The notes under the pieces were generated by a model. The model saw only the letters and a program-made list of their open reading frames with translations. It was not told the DNA's origin and did no database searches. A stretch of 64,000 bases of DNA from Roseimaritima ulvae (GTDB lineage Bacteria > Planctomycetota > Planctomycetia > Pirellulales > Pirellulaceae): NCBI RefSeq assembly GCF_008065135.1, contig NZ_CP042914.1, positions 2,976,001-3,040,000 on the forward strand. Reading direction: 5' to 3'. The position numbers were made by a program, and so were the translations under genes. Every line of letters begins with the position of its first letter. Position 1 is the first letter of the stretch. This document shows, piece after piece, positions 52,770 to 60,708 of this stretch.

Positions 52770-53210
52770 ATGAGTTCTCTCAAGTCCGTGCGATTCACCC
52801 TCAAGTCGCTTTTCATACTCGTGACACTCTCTGCACTTGGACTTGCTGCGTACATCTACTCGGACGCGATTCCAGGGACGTATCACAAGAATGAAAATGG
52901 CTTCCCGCGTGGCACCGGAGTCGCCGAATATCACTACGACAACGGTGCCCTGATGATTCGCGAATGCTACTTCCGTGGTTTGATCTATCGCTCGACGTGG
53001 TTCACACCCGACGGCGAAGAGTTTGCGACCGAGACCTACGACAAGGCGACGGGTGGCGTTGGCTATTACCTGCGGCAGGACGGGACGATTCGCAGTATAT
53101 ACACGTATGAATACATGCCCGACGTGAACATGTACGGAAACGCCGGCAATCCGGTATACTATGACACCAGCGGCACACCAGTTCTTGACGCGAGCGAGCC
53201 AATCGACTAA
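52770..53210 (+). CDS. Membrane-anchored MORN/YwqK-like protein (cassette 44)
   Basis: 146 residues. N-terminal 'VRFTLKSLFILVTLSALGLAAYIY' is the planctomycete 'RFSLRTL' anchor. The exterior part 'GTGVAEYHYDNGALMIRECYFRGLIYRSTWFTPDGEEFATETYDKATGGVGYYLRQDGTIRS' has the Y-x-NG-x(3)-E-x-Y-x-G-x(5)-W-x(3)-G rhythm of MORN_2/YwqK repeats. Such modules occur in antitoxin-like and surface proteins; role here unknown. Behind promoter-like cassette 43. Confidence 0.78.
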   Translation: MSSLKSVRFTLKSLFILVTLSALGLAAYIYSDAIPGTYHKNENGFPRGTGVAEYHYDNGALMIRECYFRGLIYRSTWFTPDGEEFATETYDKATGGVGYYLRQDGTIRSIYTYEYMPDVNMYGNAGNPVYYDTSGTPVLDASEPID

Positions 53211-53222
53211 CTCCGGAAACGG

Positions 53223-53314
53223 CGGCGAACAATCGCGTGCACCCGAGCACGCGAGTCGGGCGATTTTGAAATTGAGAATCTTTCGCGCGTGCCGGGTGAC
53301 GCGTGGCGTTACCC
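53223..53314 (+). other. attC site, cassette 44
   Basis: Closes cassette 44 (52740-53308). Inner arms GCACGCG/CGCGTGC; crossover G53308|TT. Confidence 0.88.
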
Positions 53315-53327
53315 CCGATGAGGTTTT

Positions 53328-53894
53328 GTGTCCTCTCAGCTACCACCGGAACTCGAACAGCGGGCGCTGACCTTAGCTGGTGACTTCCGGGCCACGCTCT
53401 GTGAGATGCTTGGTCCTCCCCGACTGCAATTCCAGGTGTTCGACGTTCGCCAGTCGAACGCTGGGCCAACGATCGCAATCGACGGTGACAAGGCGACGCT
53501 TGTGGTTGGCCCAAACGCCGTATCATGCGAATCGACACTTGTTTCCAATGTCGCACACGAATCGGTGCATCTACACCTAACCGACGGTGCTTTTGGCAAC
53601 GCGAGCGGACTGGAAGAGGGCTTCGCCCTTCACTTCGAACTTTCCCTGGTCGAACAGCATTACGGTACGTCCGAGCGTCAACGACATATCTCACACCTGC
53701 CTGACACCTACACGACTGCACTTCATGACTATGAATACCTGCTGACAATTGCGGACGATCCAGTGGTGCGCGTTCTCGAGAGGCATGGTAAACTAACTGG
53801 ACTCTCGTGGAGAGATCTGCGTCACTTATTCCCCCAAGCTGGCTTTTGGGTGTCCTATCGTTTGGCGCGCCGGCGACGGATGCGGATGGGGTAA
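53328..53894 (+). CDS. Putative HExxH zinc metallopeptidase-like protein (cassette 45)
   Basis: 188 residues from GTG 53328. 'VSNVAHESVHLHLTDGAFGNASGLEEGFALHFEL' contains HESVH (HExxH) followed about 15 residues later by E in 'LEEGFALHF', the gluzincin arrangement. The rest is helical ('LEQRALTLAGDFRATLCEML', 'TTALHDYEYLLTIADDPVVRVLERHG'). No signal peptide, so a cytoplasmic peptidase or a peptidase-derived protein. A long minus-strand frame covering this region is a shadow. Confidence 0.7.
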   Translation: MSSQLPPELEQRALTLAGDFRATLCEMLGPPRLQFQVFDVRQSNAGPTIAIDGDKATLVVGPNAVSCESTLVSNVAHESVHLHLTDGAFGNASGLEEGFALHFELSLVEQHYGTSERQRHISHLPDTYTTALHDYEYLLTIADDPVVRVLERHGKLTGLSWRDLRHLFPQAGFWVSYRLARRRRMRMG

Positions 53895-53978
53895 CCATGG
53901 GTTGCAACGGAGGCCGCGAGTTGACGTGTTTGAAGTGGTGAGTCGTTCGCGCGGCCCCGCTGAACCCTACCGTTCTGC
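53887..53978 (+). other. attC site, cassette 45
   Basis: Closes cassette 45 (53309-53972). Left box GGGTAACC; inner arms GGCCGCG/CGCGGCC; crossover G53972|TT. Confidence 0.87.
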
Positions 53979-54519
53979 AGACGGACGGCGTTGAGCTACT
54001 GGCAACTTGCTTGGTCAGCGACAATTGGTTGAACGGTGCGGTCTGTCTCTCAGTCCGTCAGCGTCGTTTGCCTTGTTGCCGACGTTCGCTCGTGGTTGAA
54101 CTCGTGTTCACTTCACGGACCTTCAAGACCATTCGCTAGCGAACAATTTTTGGCTTCGATGTCGCGAGTTGCGCGGTCGAGTTGTCCACACCTCGCCAAG
54201 TCCATGGTCCGCAAACCGTCCATCACTTCGGCAACCGGATTTGCTGCAGCCAATGGTTGCTCGGAGCGATGCGCGATCCATTGCGGGACCATTCGTGTCC
54301 GTCCGTAAGATTCGTGCCGCAAAAGTTTACGTCGCAGGTGCGCGGTCAATGCTTGCTGCGTCCTATTTCGCTTGGCTACAATGGTGGGCAGCGTCAATCG
54401 GATTGGCCGCCTTCCAGACGCTTCGATTCAAGGCTGCAGAACAATGTGTTGAACCAGAGTTGCCGATCTGACGTTTTAGAGATGGTTAATCTTGGGCGGC
54501 AACCTGGTTAACACTAACG
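53973..54519 (+). repeat. Type A cassette with type-B attC loop (cassette 46)
   Basis: Body nearly identical to cassette 3, but the attC loop reads GACGTTTTAGAGATGGTTAA as in type B cassettes instead of GACGTTGCTGAAATGGTTCA. A chimera of two cassette families joined inside attC. Confidence 0.8.
54353..54382 (+). promoter_or_regulatory. Promoter-like element of type A cassette 46
   Basis: TTGCTG, 18-base spacer, TACAAT, reading toward cassette 47. Confidence 0.45.
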
Positions 54520-54525
54520 TTCGCA
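54434..54525 (+). other. attC site, cassette 46 (chimeric)
   Basis: Inner arms GTTGCCG/CGGCAAC with the type B loop; crossover G54519|TT. Confidence 0.88.
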
Positions 54526-54540
54526 CGTGGAGGAACACGT

Positions 54541-54996
54541 TTGGCCGTGGTGAACCCGTATGTTGCACCAAACGACGAGCAGTCTTTTCCAGAGTTTACC
54601 TCGATGTCCGACGGCGATCTCGTTGACCGACTGCTCGACGATGCGATCTCACACCACGTGATTAGCAGCGACGTTGATGACGTCAACCTCTATGGTTCGA
54701 AGCACAGGCGGCGCGTTGCCGGACCGACAGCGGACCGATTGACGCAAAGCGGGCTTGAACCCGAGATCTATCAAGCCGTCAGCTGGTGGTGTCTTGTATT
54801 TATTCCGCTCGTGCCACTGGGGACTTACGCGGTTGCTGATTTTAGAGAGCTGCTCCCCGATGGCGACGATCACTCTCGATGCTTTCGTGTCCAAATGGAT
54901 TGGTCGCAGGCAACTCTACACGCTATGATCGGAATGGCTGTTGTTGTCACCGTCGGACTCGCCACCTGGTTCGCCGTAGTCCACGCCAACACGTGA
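54541..54996 (+). CDS. Membrane protein, 'NPYVAP' type (cassette 47)
   Basis: 151 residues from TTG 54541, decided by GGAGGA 7 bases upstream. 'VVNPYVAPNDE' is the planctomycete NPYxxP tag. Two hydrophobic segments, 'AVSWWCLVFIPLVPLGTYAV' and 'MIGMAVVVTVGLATWFAVV'. The polar stretch between tag and membrane has 'DLVDRLLDDAISHHVISSDVDDVNLYG'. Behind promoter-like cassette 46. Confidence 0.75.
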   Translation: MAVVNPYVAPNDEQSFPEFTSMSDGDLVDRLLDDAISHHVISSDVDDVNLYGSKHRRRVAGPTADRLTQSGLEPEIYQAVSWWCLVFIPLVPLGTYAVADFRELLPDGDDHSRCFRVQMDWSQATLHAMIGMAVVVTVGLATWFAVVHANT

Positions 54997-55006
54997 ACGA
55001 GATTCA

Positions 55007-55096
55007 GTGCGAACCAACGGATGCACCCGAGTCCTCGAGTTGATCTTGGGCAGTGGTTGCTCAACTCCTCGGACCGGCTGATCCTGGACGTTCGCC
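55007..55096 (+). other. attC site, cassette 47
   Basis: Closes cassette 47 (54520-55090). Inner pairing GAGTTG/CAACTC plus GTCC/GGAC; crossover G55090|TT. Confidence 0.83.
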
Positions 55097-55140
55097 CAAC
55101 GAGTCACGCCCGAACCCCTGCCAGCGAGCCCAGACCTCTA

Positions 55141-55740
55141 ATGCCACGTGGTTACGTCATCGCATTGACTGTTTTGTCTGCATTTGCGGGATTGCTCGTG
55201 ATTGGCATCCCGCACCTACGCGAACAGCGACGATTATCTTTCGAGCGTCAGAAAGCGGAATGGCGACAGGAAGCACTCGATCGTGTCAAAAACGGCGATC
55301 ATCGCGTGTCAATTATGGACCCGGACCTCTTGCCGATGCTTGCACATGACGCTGACTGTGTCGCGAATCTGAAGGAACTTAGTTTCTCAATGACGGAAAT
55401 TGCCCCGGACAACGCTCGATTCGTCTCGCAACTCAAGAACGTCCAATCCCTCTACTTCTACGATACGCATGGCGCAGACATCGTTCTGGAACACGCAAGA
55501 GATTTACCGATAACGAAGCTAGGATTCGAGATGGATCGTCTGTCGAAAGACTCGCTTAGTAAGCTTGCCGAATTTCCTGATTTGACGGATGTACATTTCG
55601 AACACGTCATGTTTCCAAACGAAGTCGCTATACTTGAGTCGTTGCCCGAACGAATTTCGGTTCACATCCCGCATCCAGCGGCGAACGAACCCGGCTTCAT
55701 AGAACGTGGCGAACCAGCCGATGCACCAGAGTCGCGGTAG
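55141..55740 (+). CDS. Membrane-anchored LRR-like protein, duplicate of cassette 1 (cassette 48)
   Basis: Same 199-residue product as 27907-28506, in a cassette of the same length (702 bases). Since cassette 1 sits at attI, where integrases normally insert, the pair may record movement of a copy from deep in the array to the front, or the reverse. Confidence 0.8.
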   Translation: MPRGYVIALTVLSAFAGLLVIGIPHLREQRRLSFERQKAEWRQEALDRVKNGDHRVSIMDPDLLPMLAHDADCVANLKELSFSMTEIAPDNARFVSQLKNVQSLYFYDTHGADIVLEHARDLPITKLGFEMDRLSKDSLSKLAEFPDLTDVHFEHVMFPNEVAILESLPERISVHIPHPAANEPGFIERGEPADAPESR

Positions 55741-55797
55741 CGGGGCGGTTCGAAATGGAAGATCAGCCGCCGCGACCGGGTGATCGCGATCGTTCCG
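55708..55797 (+). other. attC site, cassette 48
   Basis: Copy of the cassette 1 attC; closes 55091-55792, crossover G55792|TT. Confidence 0.88.
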
Positions 55798-55804
55798 TCA
55801 ATGA

Positions 55805-56305
55805 ATGATGCCTGACACGCAAGATCAAACCGAATCGCAGGATGCACGCTCACCTTCCAAACGCTCAATCGTTGGTGGAATTGGGCTTGCGTTCGCACTC
55901 CTAGGATTGGTCGCCGCCATTATGTCGCCGTGGATCATCGACGTGCTCGAACCTGGACGGAAGCCGATCGACGAGGCTGCCGTGGAAGTCGCCACTAAGA
56001 TCAAAGACCGACTTATAGCGAAGGCGAAGGGCGACGAATACATCCCACCAGTTGAGACCGAGACTGGATTTGATATCGGAAAATGGTATCCCGCTGGCAC
56101 TATTGCGCTTGGATTGTGCGGGATTTGCTTTGGGATTGGCGGGTTCTGTAGGCACGAGGACCTGCGGATCACTGGTTCCTCGGTGACCGTCGGCCTCGCC
56201 GCAATCGTTTTTCAGTATTTCCTGCTTCTCGCGGCTGCAATTATCTTCTTCATGCTCGTTGCGATTATTCTCTCCGCCTTGGGGATCGAATTGCCAACGC
56301 CATGA
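55805..56305 (+). CDS. Small polytopic membrane protein, duplicate of cassette 6 (cassette 49)
   Basis: Same 166-residue product as 31124-31624 with no visible differences. It is followed by a C1 cassette in both places, so cassettes 6-7 and 49-50 are a duplicated two-cassette block. Confidence 0.78.
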   Translation: MMPDTQDQTESQDARSPSKRSIVGGIGLAFALLGLVAAIMSPWIIDVLEPGRKPIDEAAVEVATKIKDRLIAKAKGDEYIPPVETETGFDIGKWYPAGTIALGLCGICFGIGGFCRHEDLRITGSSVTVGLAAIVFQYFLLLAAAIIFFMLVAIILSALGIELPTP

Positions 56306-56329
56306 TCACTGGAGTCCGAACGCAGAATT

Positions 56330-56420
56330 ACGGAACCACCCGATGCACCCGAGTCGCCGCGTCGGGCATTTTGACAATGGAAGATCTCTCGCGGCGACCG
56401 GGTGATCGGTAACGTTCTTG
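56330..56420 (+). other. attC site, cassette 49
   Basis: Copy of the cassette 6 attC; closes 55793-56414, crossover G56414|TT. Confidence 0.88.
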
Positions 56421-56889
56421 CGGCGACGATGCGCGGCCTATTGGGTTCGCAGTAGTTTTCCAGGTCACGAACGTTTTCCCCAGTTCAAGTCATTAGCGAC
56501 ATCGCATCGGGTGAACGTCGCTTTCACTAGAACCGCCTGATTGTTGAAGCCTTCCCGTCGAACCGATGCGCGGTTGGCTTTAACCACAGATTTACACAGA
56601 TGGACACAGATGTGATTGATCGAGGTTCGTATCTGTGTGCATCTGCGTGTATCTGTGGTTGTTGATGACGCCCGGAACGAATCGGCGCTAAATGCTATTT
56701 GTCCGATTCTGCGTTGTGGTTTGTTGCTCGGCCCCACTTCGGCCGGTATTCTAGGGTTCGTGAGGCCCGTCCGATTGGCGAATCGTCCGCCGCATAAGCC
56801 CAGCGCAAGAACCATGTGTTGCACGCGAGTGGCGGCGACACGTTTTCGTGAAAACAACATCACGGGGCGCCACCGCGTGAACACCGCCG
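56415..56889 (+). repeat. Type C1 cassette: CACAGAT hairpin, no clear gene (cassette 50)
   Basis: 475 bases; hairpin 56582-56660. Relative to cassette 7 the left arm has one extra 10-base word (GGACACAGAT), one A is lost near the attC, and a few substitutions occur. Confidence 0.8.
56724..56752 (+). promoter_or_regulatory. Promoter-like element of cassette 50
   Basis: TTGCTC, 17-base spacer, TATTCT, reading toward cassette 51. Confidence 0.45.
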
Positions 56890-56895
56890 TTCTGG
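56803..56895 (+). other. attC site, cassette 50
   Basis: Inner arms GTGGCG/CGCCAC; crossover G56889|TT. Confidence 0.88.
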
Positions 56896-56906
56896 GCATC
56901 AAATCA

Positions 56907-57254
56907 ATGAACACTGATCCAGAGGTCGCAAAGGGTCTTCTCGACATCGAGAATGAGATGCGGCGTATGCTGGATGGGCAATCGCAACCCTATGATGCTG
57001 CGTGGAAGATCTGGGGCAAGGCAATGTCCCTGACTTCGCCATCATCGAACGTAATGCATGCGTTTTGGCTCATTTGGGGATCGCTGACCGACTGGGTTGA
57101 AAATCGTCCTGATGAAACGCTACAGGCAGAAACCAAGATGCGGCAAGCGGCCAAAGAGTGGCTTGAATTGAACCGTGATGACGCGAACGAAGAAAAGGCG
57201 TATCTTGATCGCTGGGTTTACGACGAAATGGGTTACGCACGCGACACAAACTAA
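56907..57254 (+). CDS. Small helical protein of unknown function (cassette 51)
   Basis: 115 residues from ATG 56907; the frame is open upstream only through repeat DNA. Helical and tryptophan-rich ('AKGLLDIENEMRRMLDGQSQPYDAAWKIWGKAM', 'MHAFWLIWGSLTDWVENRPDETLQAETKMRQAAKEWLEL'). Family not recognised. Behind promoter-like cassette 50. Confidence 0.68.
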   Translation: MNTDPEVAKGLLDIENEMRRMLDGQSQPYDAAWKIWGKAMSLTSPSSNVMHAFWLIWGSLTDWVENRPDETLQAETKMRQAAKEWLELNRDDANEEKAYLDRWVYDEMGYARDTN

Positions 57255-57280
57255 ACCCGAACAGGTCCCACCGGATTCAA

Positions 57281-57370
57281 CCCAGAACCATGAATGCACG
57301 GGAGAACGGCTTGCGCGGTTTTTGAAATCGAGAATCTTTCGTCCGTTCCCCGTGATGTCTAACGTTCGCC
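57281..57370 (+). other. attC site, cassette 51
   Basis: Closes cassette 51 (56890-57364). Inner arms GAACGG/CCGTTC; crossover G57364|TT. Confidence 0.87.
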
Positions 57371-57440
57371 GAAGCAATCGCCCTTCCCGAGTTTTGCCTG
57401 ACTCGCTAAGTCTTGCTAGAATGGAAGCCTTGGAGGCAAC

Positions 57441-57665
57441 ATGAACATTTATACCGACACAATTCGCGATCTCGGGCCAGCGGAGAAACTGCTGCTCGTT
57501 GAACAAATCTGGGACGACCTTGCGGCGCAAGATGCACCTATACCGCTGCCAGGCTGGGCGGTAACTGAGGCGGCTCGGCGGCGCGATGAGATGTTGGCCG
57601 ACCCGAATCTTGGGTCGACACACGACCAAGTTTGGAAGCGAATTGACGATTCACGGAATGGCTAG
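57441..57665 (+). CDS. Antitoxin, addiction-module component family (cassette 52)
   Basis: 74 residues. 'LGPAEKLLLVEQIWDDLAAQDAPIPLPGWAVTEAARRRDEMLADPNLGSTHDQVWKRI' matches the short TIGR02574-type antitoxin family (LpxxERlxLvexiWdsl...PLpxwxxxELxRRxxxxxxxPxxgxxWexV). It would bind and neutralise the partner toxin and repress the operon. Its last 8 bases overlap the toxin start. Confidence 0.87.
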   Translation: MNIYTDTIRDLGPAEKLLLVEQIWDDLAAQDAPIPLPGWAVTEAARRRDEMLADPNLGSTHDQVWKRIDDSRNG

Positions 57666-57957
57666 ATCGCTTCGCTATCATCCACTCTTCGATTCAGATG
57701 TGCTAAACGCTGCCGAATGGTACGATGGCCGACAGGCAACCCTCGGTACGGATTTTGTGACGCGCGTTCGGACGACTGTGGATCACTTGATCGCAGATCC
57801 CGAGCGTCGCACAACGATTGACTACGGTGTTCGCTATTGGCCGGTTGAACGGTTCCCGTACGTTGTGTTTTACGATCTCACCGAATCGGAGCTGCTCTTA
57901 CTTGGTGTCATGCACGTTTCGCAAGACTCTGAAAAGTGGCTAGCTCGTCGGAAGTAG
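57658..57957 (+). CDS. ParE/RelE-superfamily toxin (cassette 52)
   Basis: 99 residues from ATG 57658, overlapping the antitoxin stop. 'RYHPLFDSDVLNAAEWYDGRQATLGTDFVTRVRTTVDHLIADPERRTTIDYGVRYWPVERFPYVVFYDLTESELLLLGVMHVSQDSEKWL' has the ParE/RelE pattern (AxxWY...G..F...V......I...P......R.....FPY.v.Y......i.v..v.H..R.P..W). It would inhibit translation or gyrase until neutralised. Toxin-antitoxin cassettes are known stabilisers of large arrays. Confidence 0.88.
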   Translation: MARSLRYHPLFDSDVLNAAEWYDGRQATLGTDFVTRVRTTVDHLIADPERRTTIDYGVRYWPVERFPYVVFYDLTESELLLLGVMHVSQDSEKWLARRK

Positions 57958-57960
57958 ATT

Positions 57961-58014
57961 GCGGCGAACCATCGGATGCAAGTTGCGGACTGGAAATGGT
58001 TTGGAGACGAGCGG
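57961..58014 (+). other. attC left half, cassette 52, interrupted by group II intron
   Basis: GGCGAACCATCGGATGCA followed by the inner arm GTTGCGG and loop sequence, then the intron 5' end. The expected right half (CCGCAAC...GTT) was not found after the intron. Confidence 0.7.
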
Positions 58015-58357
58015 GTGCGAATCCCGCCTGGGTAACTGCTAGCCACAGGCCCAGTATTGAGGTTTGCAGTCAGTAGTAAGGTATAAGGCGGTTCGCCGCC
58101 GAAATCACTGATTGATGCGTAACCACAAAAGGTAGTGAGGGTGAAAGGTATCGGCTGGCTGCCGAACCCTGAACGAGATTGAGCTCCGAAAACATGGTTT
58201 CTGTTGGATACTGCCCACGGTCTGTGCATGCCCGAAGGCAACACTTGCGGTCGCGCCTTGGCGAGCGACTGCGAGAGTCCCGGAGTCGAAGATCCACTCG
58301 CGCTATACACCACGTCTGCAAGGCAACCAGTGAGGCCCAAACGCTCTTGATCCGACC

Positions 58358-59860
58358 ATGACTACCAATCACGACGAATCGAGTATGCCCGCGAAGCGGA
58401 ATAAGCAACAACGGCAAATGGCGACTTGGGATTCGGATGACTGCATAGTACCGTTGACTTCGGGTAATTCCGAACGAGGGAAGGCGGTCAGGCCAACACG
58501 CGATTCGAGTCGACCACCTGCCGCTCACAGAAGCGGAGTGCCGGTGCATGATCGACTCGATCGCATCACCACGAGAGCGGAAAGCGATACGACGGCAACG
58601 TTCGACAACCTGTTCAGTTTGTTGAACACCGAGCTGCTGTTTTACGCTTTTCGATAGCTCAAGCAAGGCAAAGCATCGGGAGTCGATGGCGTCACGGTGG
58701 AAGACTATGAGGCGAACTTGCGGAGGAATCTGCAAGACCTTGAAGATCGTCTACACCGGGGCAGTTATCGGCCACAGCCGAGCCTACGCCGGGAGATTCC
58801 TAAGGGAGACGGTAAAACGCGACCTTTGGGGATCGCGACGGTGGAAGACAAGATCGTGCAACGCGCTGTCGTGATGATCCTGGAACGTATCTACGAAGTG
58901 GACTTTTGTGACACCTCGTATGGTTTCCGGCCAGGGCGAAGCTGCCACCAAGCACTGGCCGAAGTTGGCCAGATTATCACGCGCAAGCGAGTGAACTGGG
59001 TACTCGATGCGGACATCAAGGGGTTCTTCGATCACGTCGATTTCGGCAAGCTCCACGAGCTTCTCGGTCGCCGTATTGGGGACTCTCGGATGCTGCGGCT
59101 GATCACCAAGTTCTTGCACGCAGGCGTAATGATTCAAGGCGAACGCATCGACACTACCGAAGGCGTTGCGCAAGGTTCGGTTCTTTCACCACTACTGGCT
59201 AATGTGTACTTGCACTACGTGCTGGACGAGTGGTTCGACAAGCAGGTTAGGCCTCGCCTCGGTGGCGAAGCCGCGATCATCCGCTATGCGGACGATTTTA
59301 TCTGCACGTTCGAGCGAGAATCGGACGCTCATCGTTTTAAGGAAGTGTTGGGTAAACGTCTTGGACGGTATTCGCTGGAGTTAGCCGAGGAGAAGACAAA
59401 GTTACTACGGTTCGGACGTTTCGCTCGCCGCGATTGCCAGCGGCAGGGCGAGGGTTCGCCTGGAACCTTCGACTTCCTGGGCTTCATGCACTACTGCGGC
59501 CAAAGCCGTGCGGGTAAGTTCAAACTGAAACGGAGAACTTCGGTTAAGAAATATGGTGCGAAGGTACGTGAGCTGAAGGACTGGTTCCGGACTCAGCTGA
59601 CGGTGCCGGTCCGCTACGTCTGGCCCACCCTGGTGCGAAAGCTTCAAGGCCACTTCCAGTATTACAACGTCAATGACAATTGGCCGATGCTGATGAAGTA
59701 CCGCGAGGCGGCCCGCCGGTTGGGTCTGCGTTGGATGCGTCGCCGCAGCCAGAAAGCTCGGGACCTGAGCTGGGAAGCTTACAGTCGTTTTCTGGAGCAC
59801 CACCCCTTACCGATGCCGGGAACAGTGAAAGACTTGATCGCTATGGGGAGGACGCCGTGA
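58358..59860 (+). pseudogene. Group II intron reverse transcriptase/maturase with in-frame amber codon
   Basis: A single frame of about 500 codons with TAG at 58655-58657. Upstream part ends 'FDNLFSLLNTELLFYAFR', downstream resumes 'LKQGKASGVDGVTVEDYE' without frame change, so an AAG-to-TAG change is likely. After the stop: RT blocks 'YRPQPSLRREIPKGDGKTRPLGIATVEDKIVQRAV', 'TSYGFRPGRSCHQAL', 'DADIKGFFDHVDF', catalytic 'IRYADDFIC', and the maturase X domain 'RLGLRWMRRRSQKARDLSWEAYSRFLE'. No HNH endonuclease. A GTG at 58697 could give a 387-residue protein lacking the N-terminal RT block. Confidence 0.85.
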
Positions 59861-59884
59861 TGCCGGGTGACAAGTGTTGGCTGG

Positions 59885-59917
59885 GAGCCGGATGCGTTAA
59901 CCGCGCCAGTCCGGTTC
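59885..59917 (+). ncRNA. Group II intron domain V
   Basis: 33-base hairpin with arms GAGCCGGA and TCCGGTTC and an internal bulge; the AGC catalytic triad is present. The terminal loop reads TTAAC rather than GAAA. Confidence 0.75.
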
Positions 59918-59981
59918 TGGGAGGGTTCGGTGGTTCAATTGGACAAGGATCAAATATTGTGACACCACAAAGGAGAAATCC

Positions 59982-60185
59982 GTGGCAAACAGTGAACACA
60001 AAGCGTATCCTAAACCCGAAAGACCCCGAACTACTCGCCCGGAGCCCGGCATGTGGCGATTACAAATGGAAACCACAATGGCCGGGCCCGCTGACGGCCA
60101 CCGTTATTCGGTAGAGCCTCGTACAATTTTAGGCACGCAGTGCAATTGCAAAAAAAGAACACGATCGCTCAAAAGCATGGTTTGA
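59982..60185 (+). CDS. Short open frame behind the intron, probable cassette remnant (cassette 53)
   Basis: 67 codons from GTG 59982, preceded by AAAGGAG at good distance ('MANSEHKAYPKPERPRTTRPEPGMW'). It runs through a weak attC and into the next cassette. This looks like the 5' end of a gene whose body was lost and whose frame was joined directly to an attC. Coding is doubtful beyond about residue 20. Confidence 0.3.
   Translation: MANSEHKAYPKPERPRTTRPEPGMWRLQMETTMAGPADGHRYSVEPRTILGTQCNCKKRTRSLKSMV
60025..60109 (+). other. Degenerate attC, cassette 53
   Basis: Inner arms GCCCGGC/GCCGGGC and normal end CACCGTT, but the left side (CGAACTACTCGCC) is about 4 bases short and pairs poorly; crossover G60103|TT. 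Confidence 0.6.
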
Positions 60186-60382
60186 AATTGCGCCGTTGGA
60201 TTGTTCGTGTGCTGCTGGGGCTAGGTGTGATTTGCATCCTTGTTTTCTTGGCCGCGAGTTCGGCATTGCGTGCCTCGACAAATCTCACTGTGGCGGAATG
60301 GCTGACCTTTGCTTCTTTACCATCTGCCGCTATTTGCTTTATCGCTGCATCCGTTGCATATCGTCCATTCATTCGGAAATAG
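60140..60382 (+). CDS. Small two-helix membrane protein, duplicate of cassette 23 (cassette 54)
   Basis: Same 80-residue product and GTG start as 40786-41028, in a cassette of equal length (587 bases). No visible differences in the cassette body. Confidence 0.65.
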   Translation: MQLQKKNTIAQKHGLKLRRWIVRVLLGLGVICILVFLAASSALRASTNLTVAEWLTFASLPSAAICFIAASVAYRPFIRK

Positions 60383-60602
60383 TCAGGTAAGTCAGCCTTG
60401 GTTTTCGGGTAAGAGATGGGAGAAGAGTAATACACGCGGGCTAGCAACCAGTGATGCACTATTGTCCTGAGGTCCAGTGCTCGGACCTGGCTGATATTGT
60501 TTTCCCTGCGGGGCTGCCGTTTCGCTTGACATCGCTCGCTCTCGATGCGAAGCTGATTCGTCGTTGAAGCATCCGTCCCATACCCATGCTGATCCAGCGC
60601 GG

Positions 60603-60696
60603 GCGAATAACCATCGCATGCACGCGAGGACGGGTGGCAGGTCTATCGGCGGCTTGCATGTTTTTCGCCCGTCCCACGTGATGCTGGCCGTTCTGC
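60603..60696 (+). other. attC site, cassette 54
   Basis: Copy of the cassette 23 attC; closes 60104-60690, crossover G60690|TT. Confidence 0.88.
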
Positions 60697-60708
60697 TGAC
60701 GAATTGAA

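Larger units (their letters stand above)
58015..59970 (+). mobile_element. Group II intron with reverse transcriptase
   Basis: Starts with the conserved GTGCG at 58015. The ribozyme 5' part occupies 58015-58357, then the reverse transcriptase frame, then domain V at about 59885-59917 (GAGCCGGA...TCCGGTTC, with the AGC triad) and a domain VI-like hairpin (GGTGGTTCAAT...ATTGTGACACC) to about 59966. The 3' boundary is approximate. It lies in an attC and has the same orientation as the cassette genes. The encoded protein lacks an endonuclease domain. Confidence 0.82.

Noticed and set aside
53002-54024. 340-codon minus-strand open frame
   Set aside because: It crosses two attC sites and covers the coding strand of cassettes 44 and 45; arginine/serine-rich shadow.
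57996-58030. T-arm-like sequence GCGGGTGCGAATCCCGC suggesting a tRNA
   Set aside because: No acceptor, D or anticodon arms fit; GTGCG is the group II intron start.
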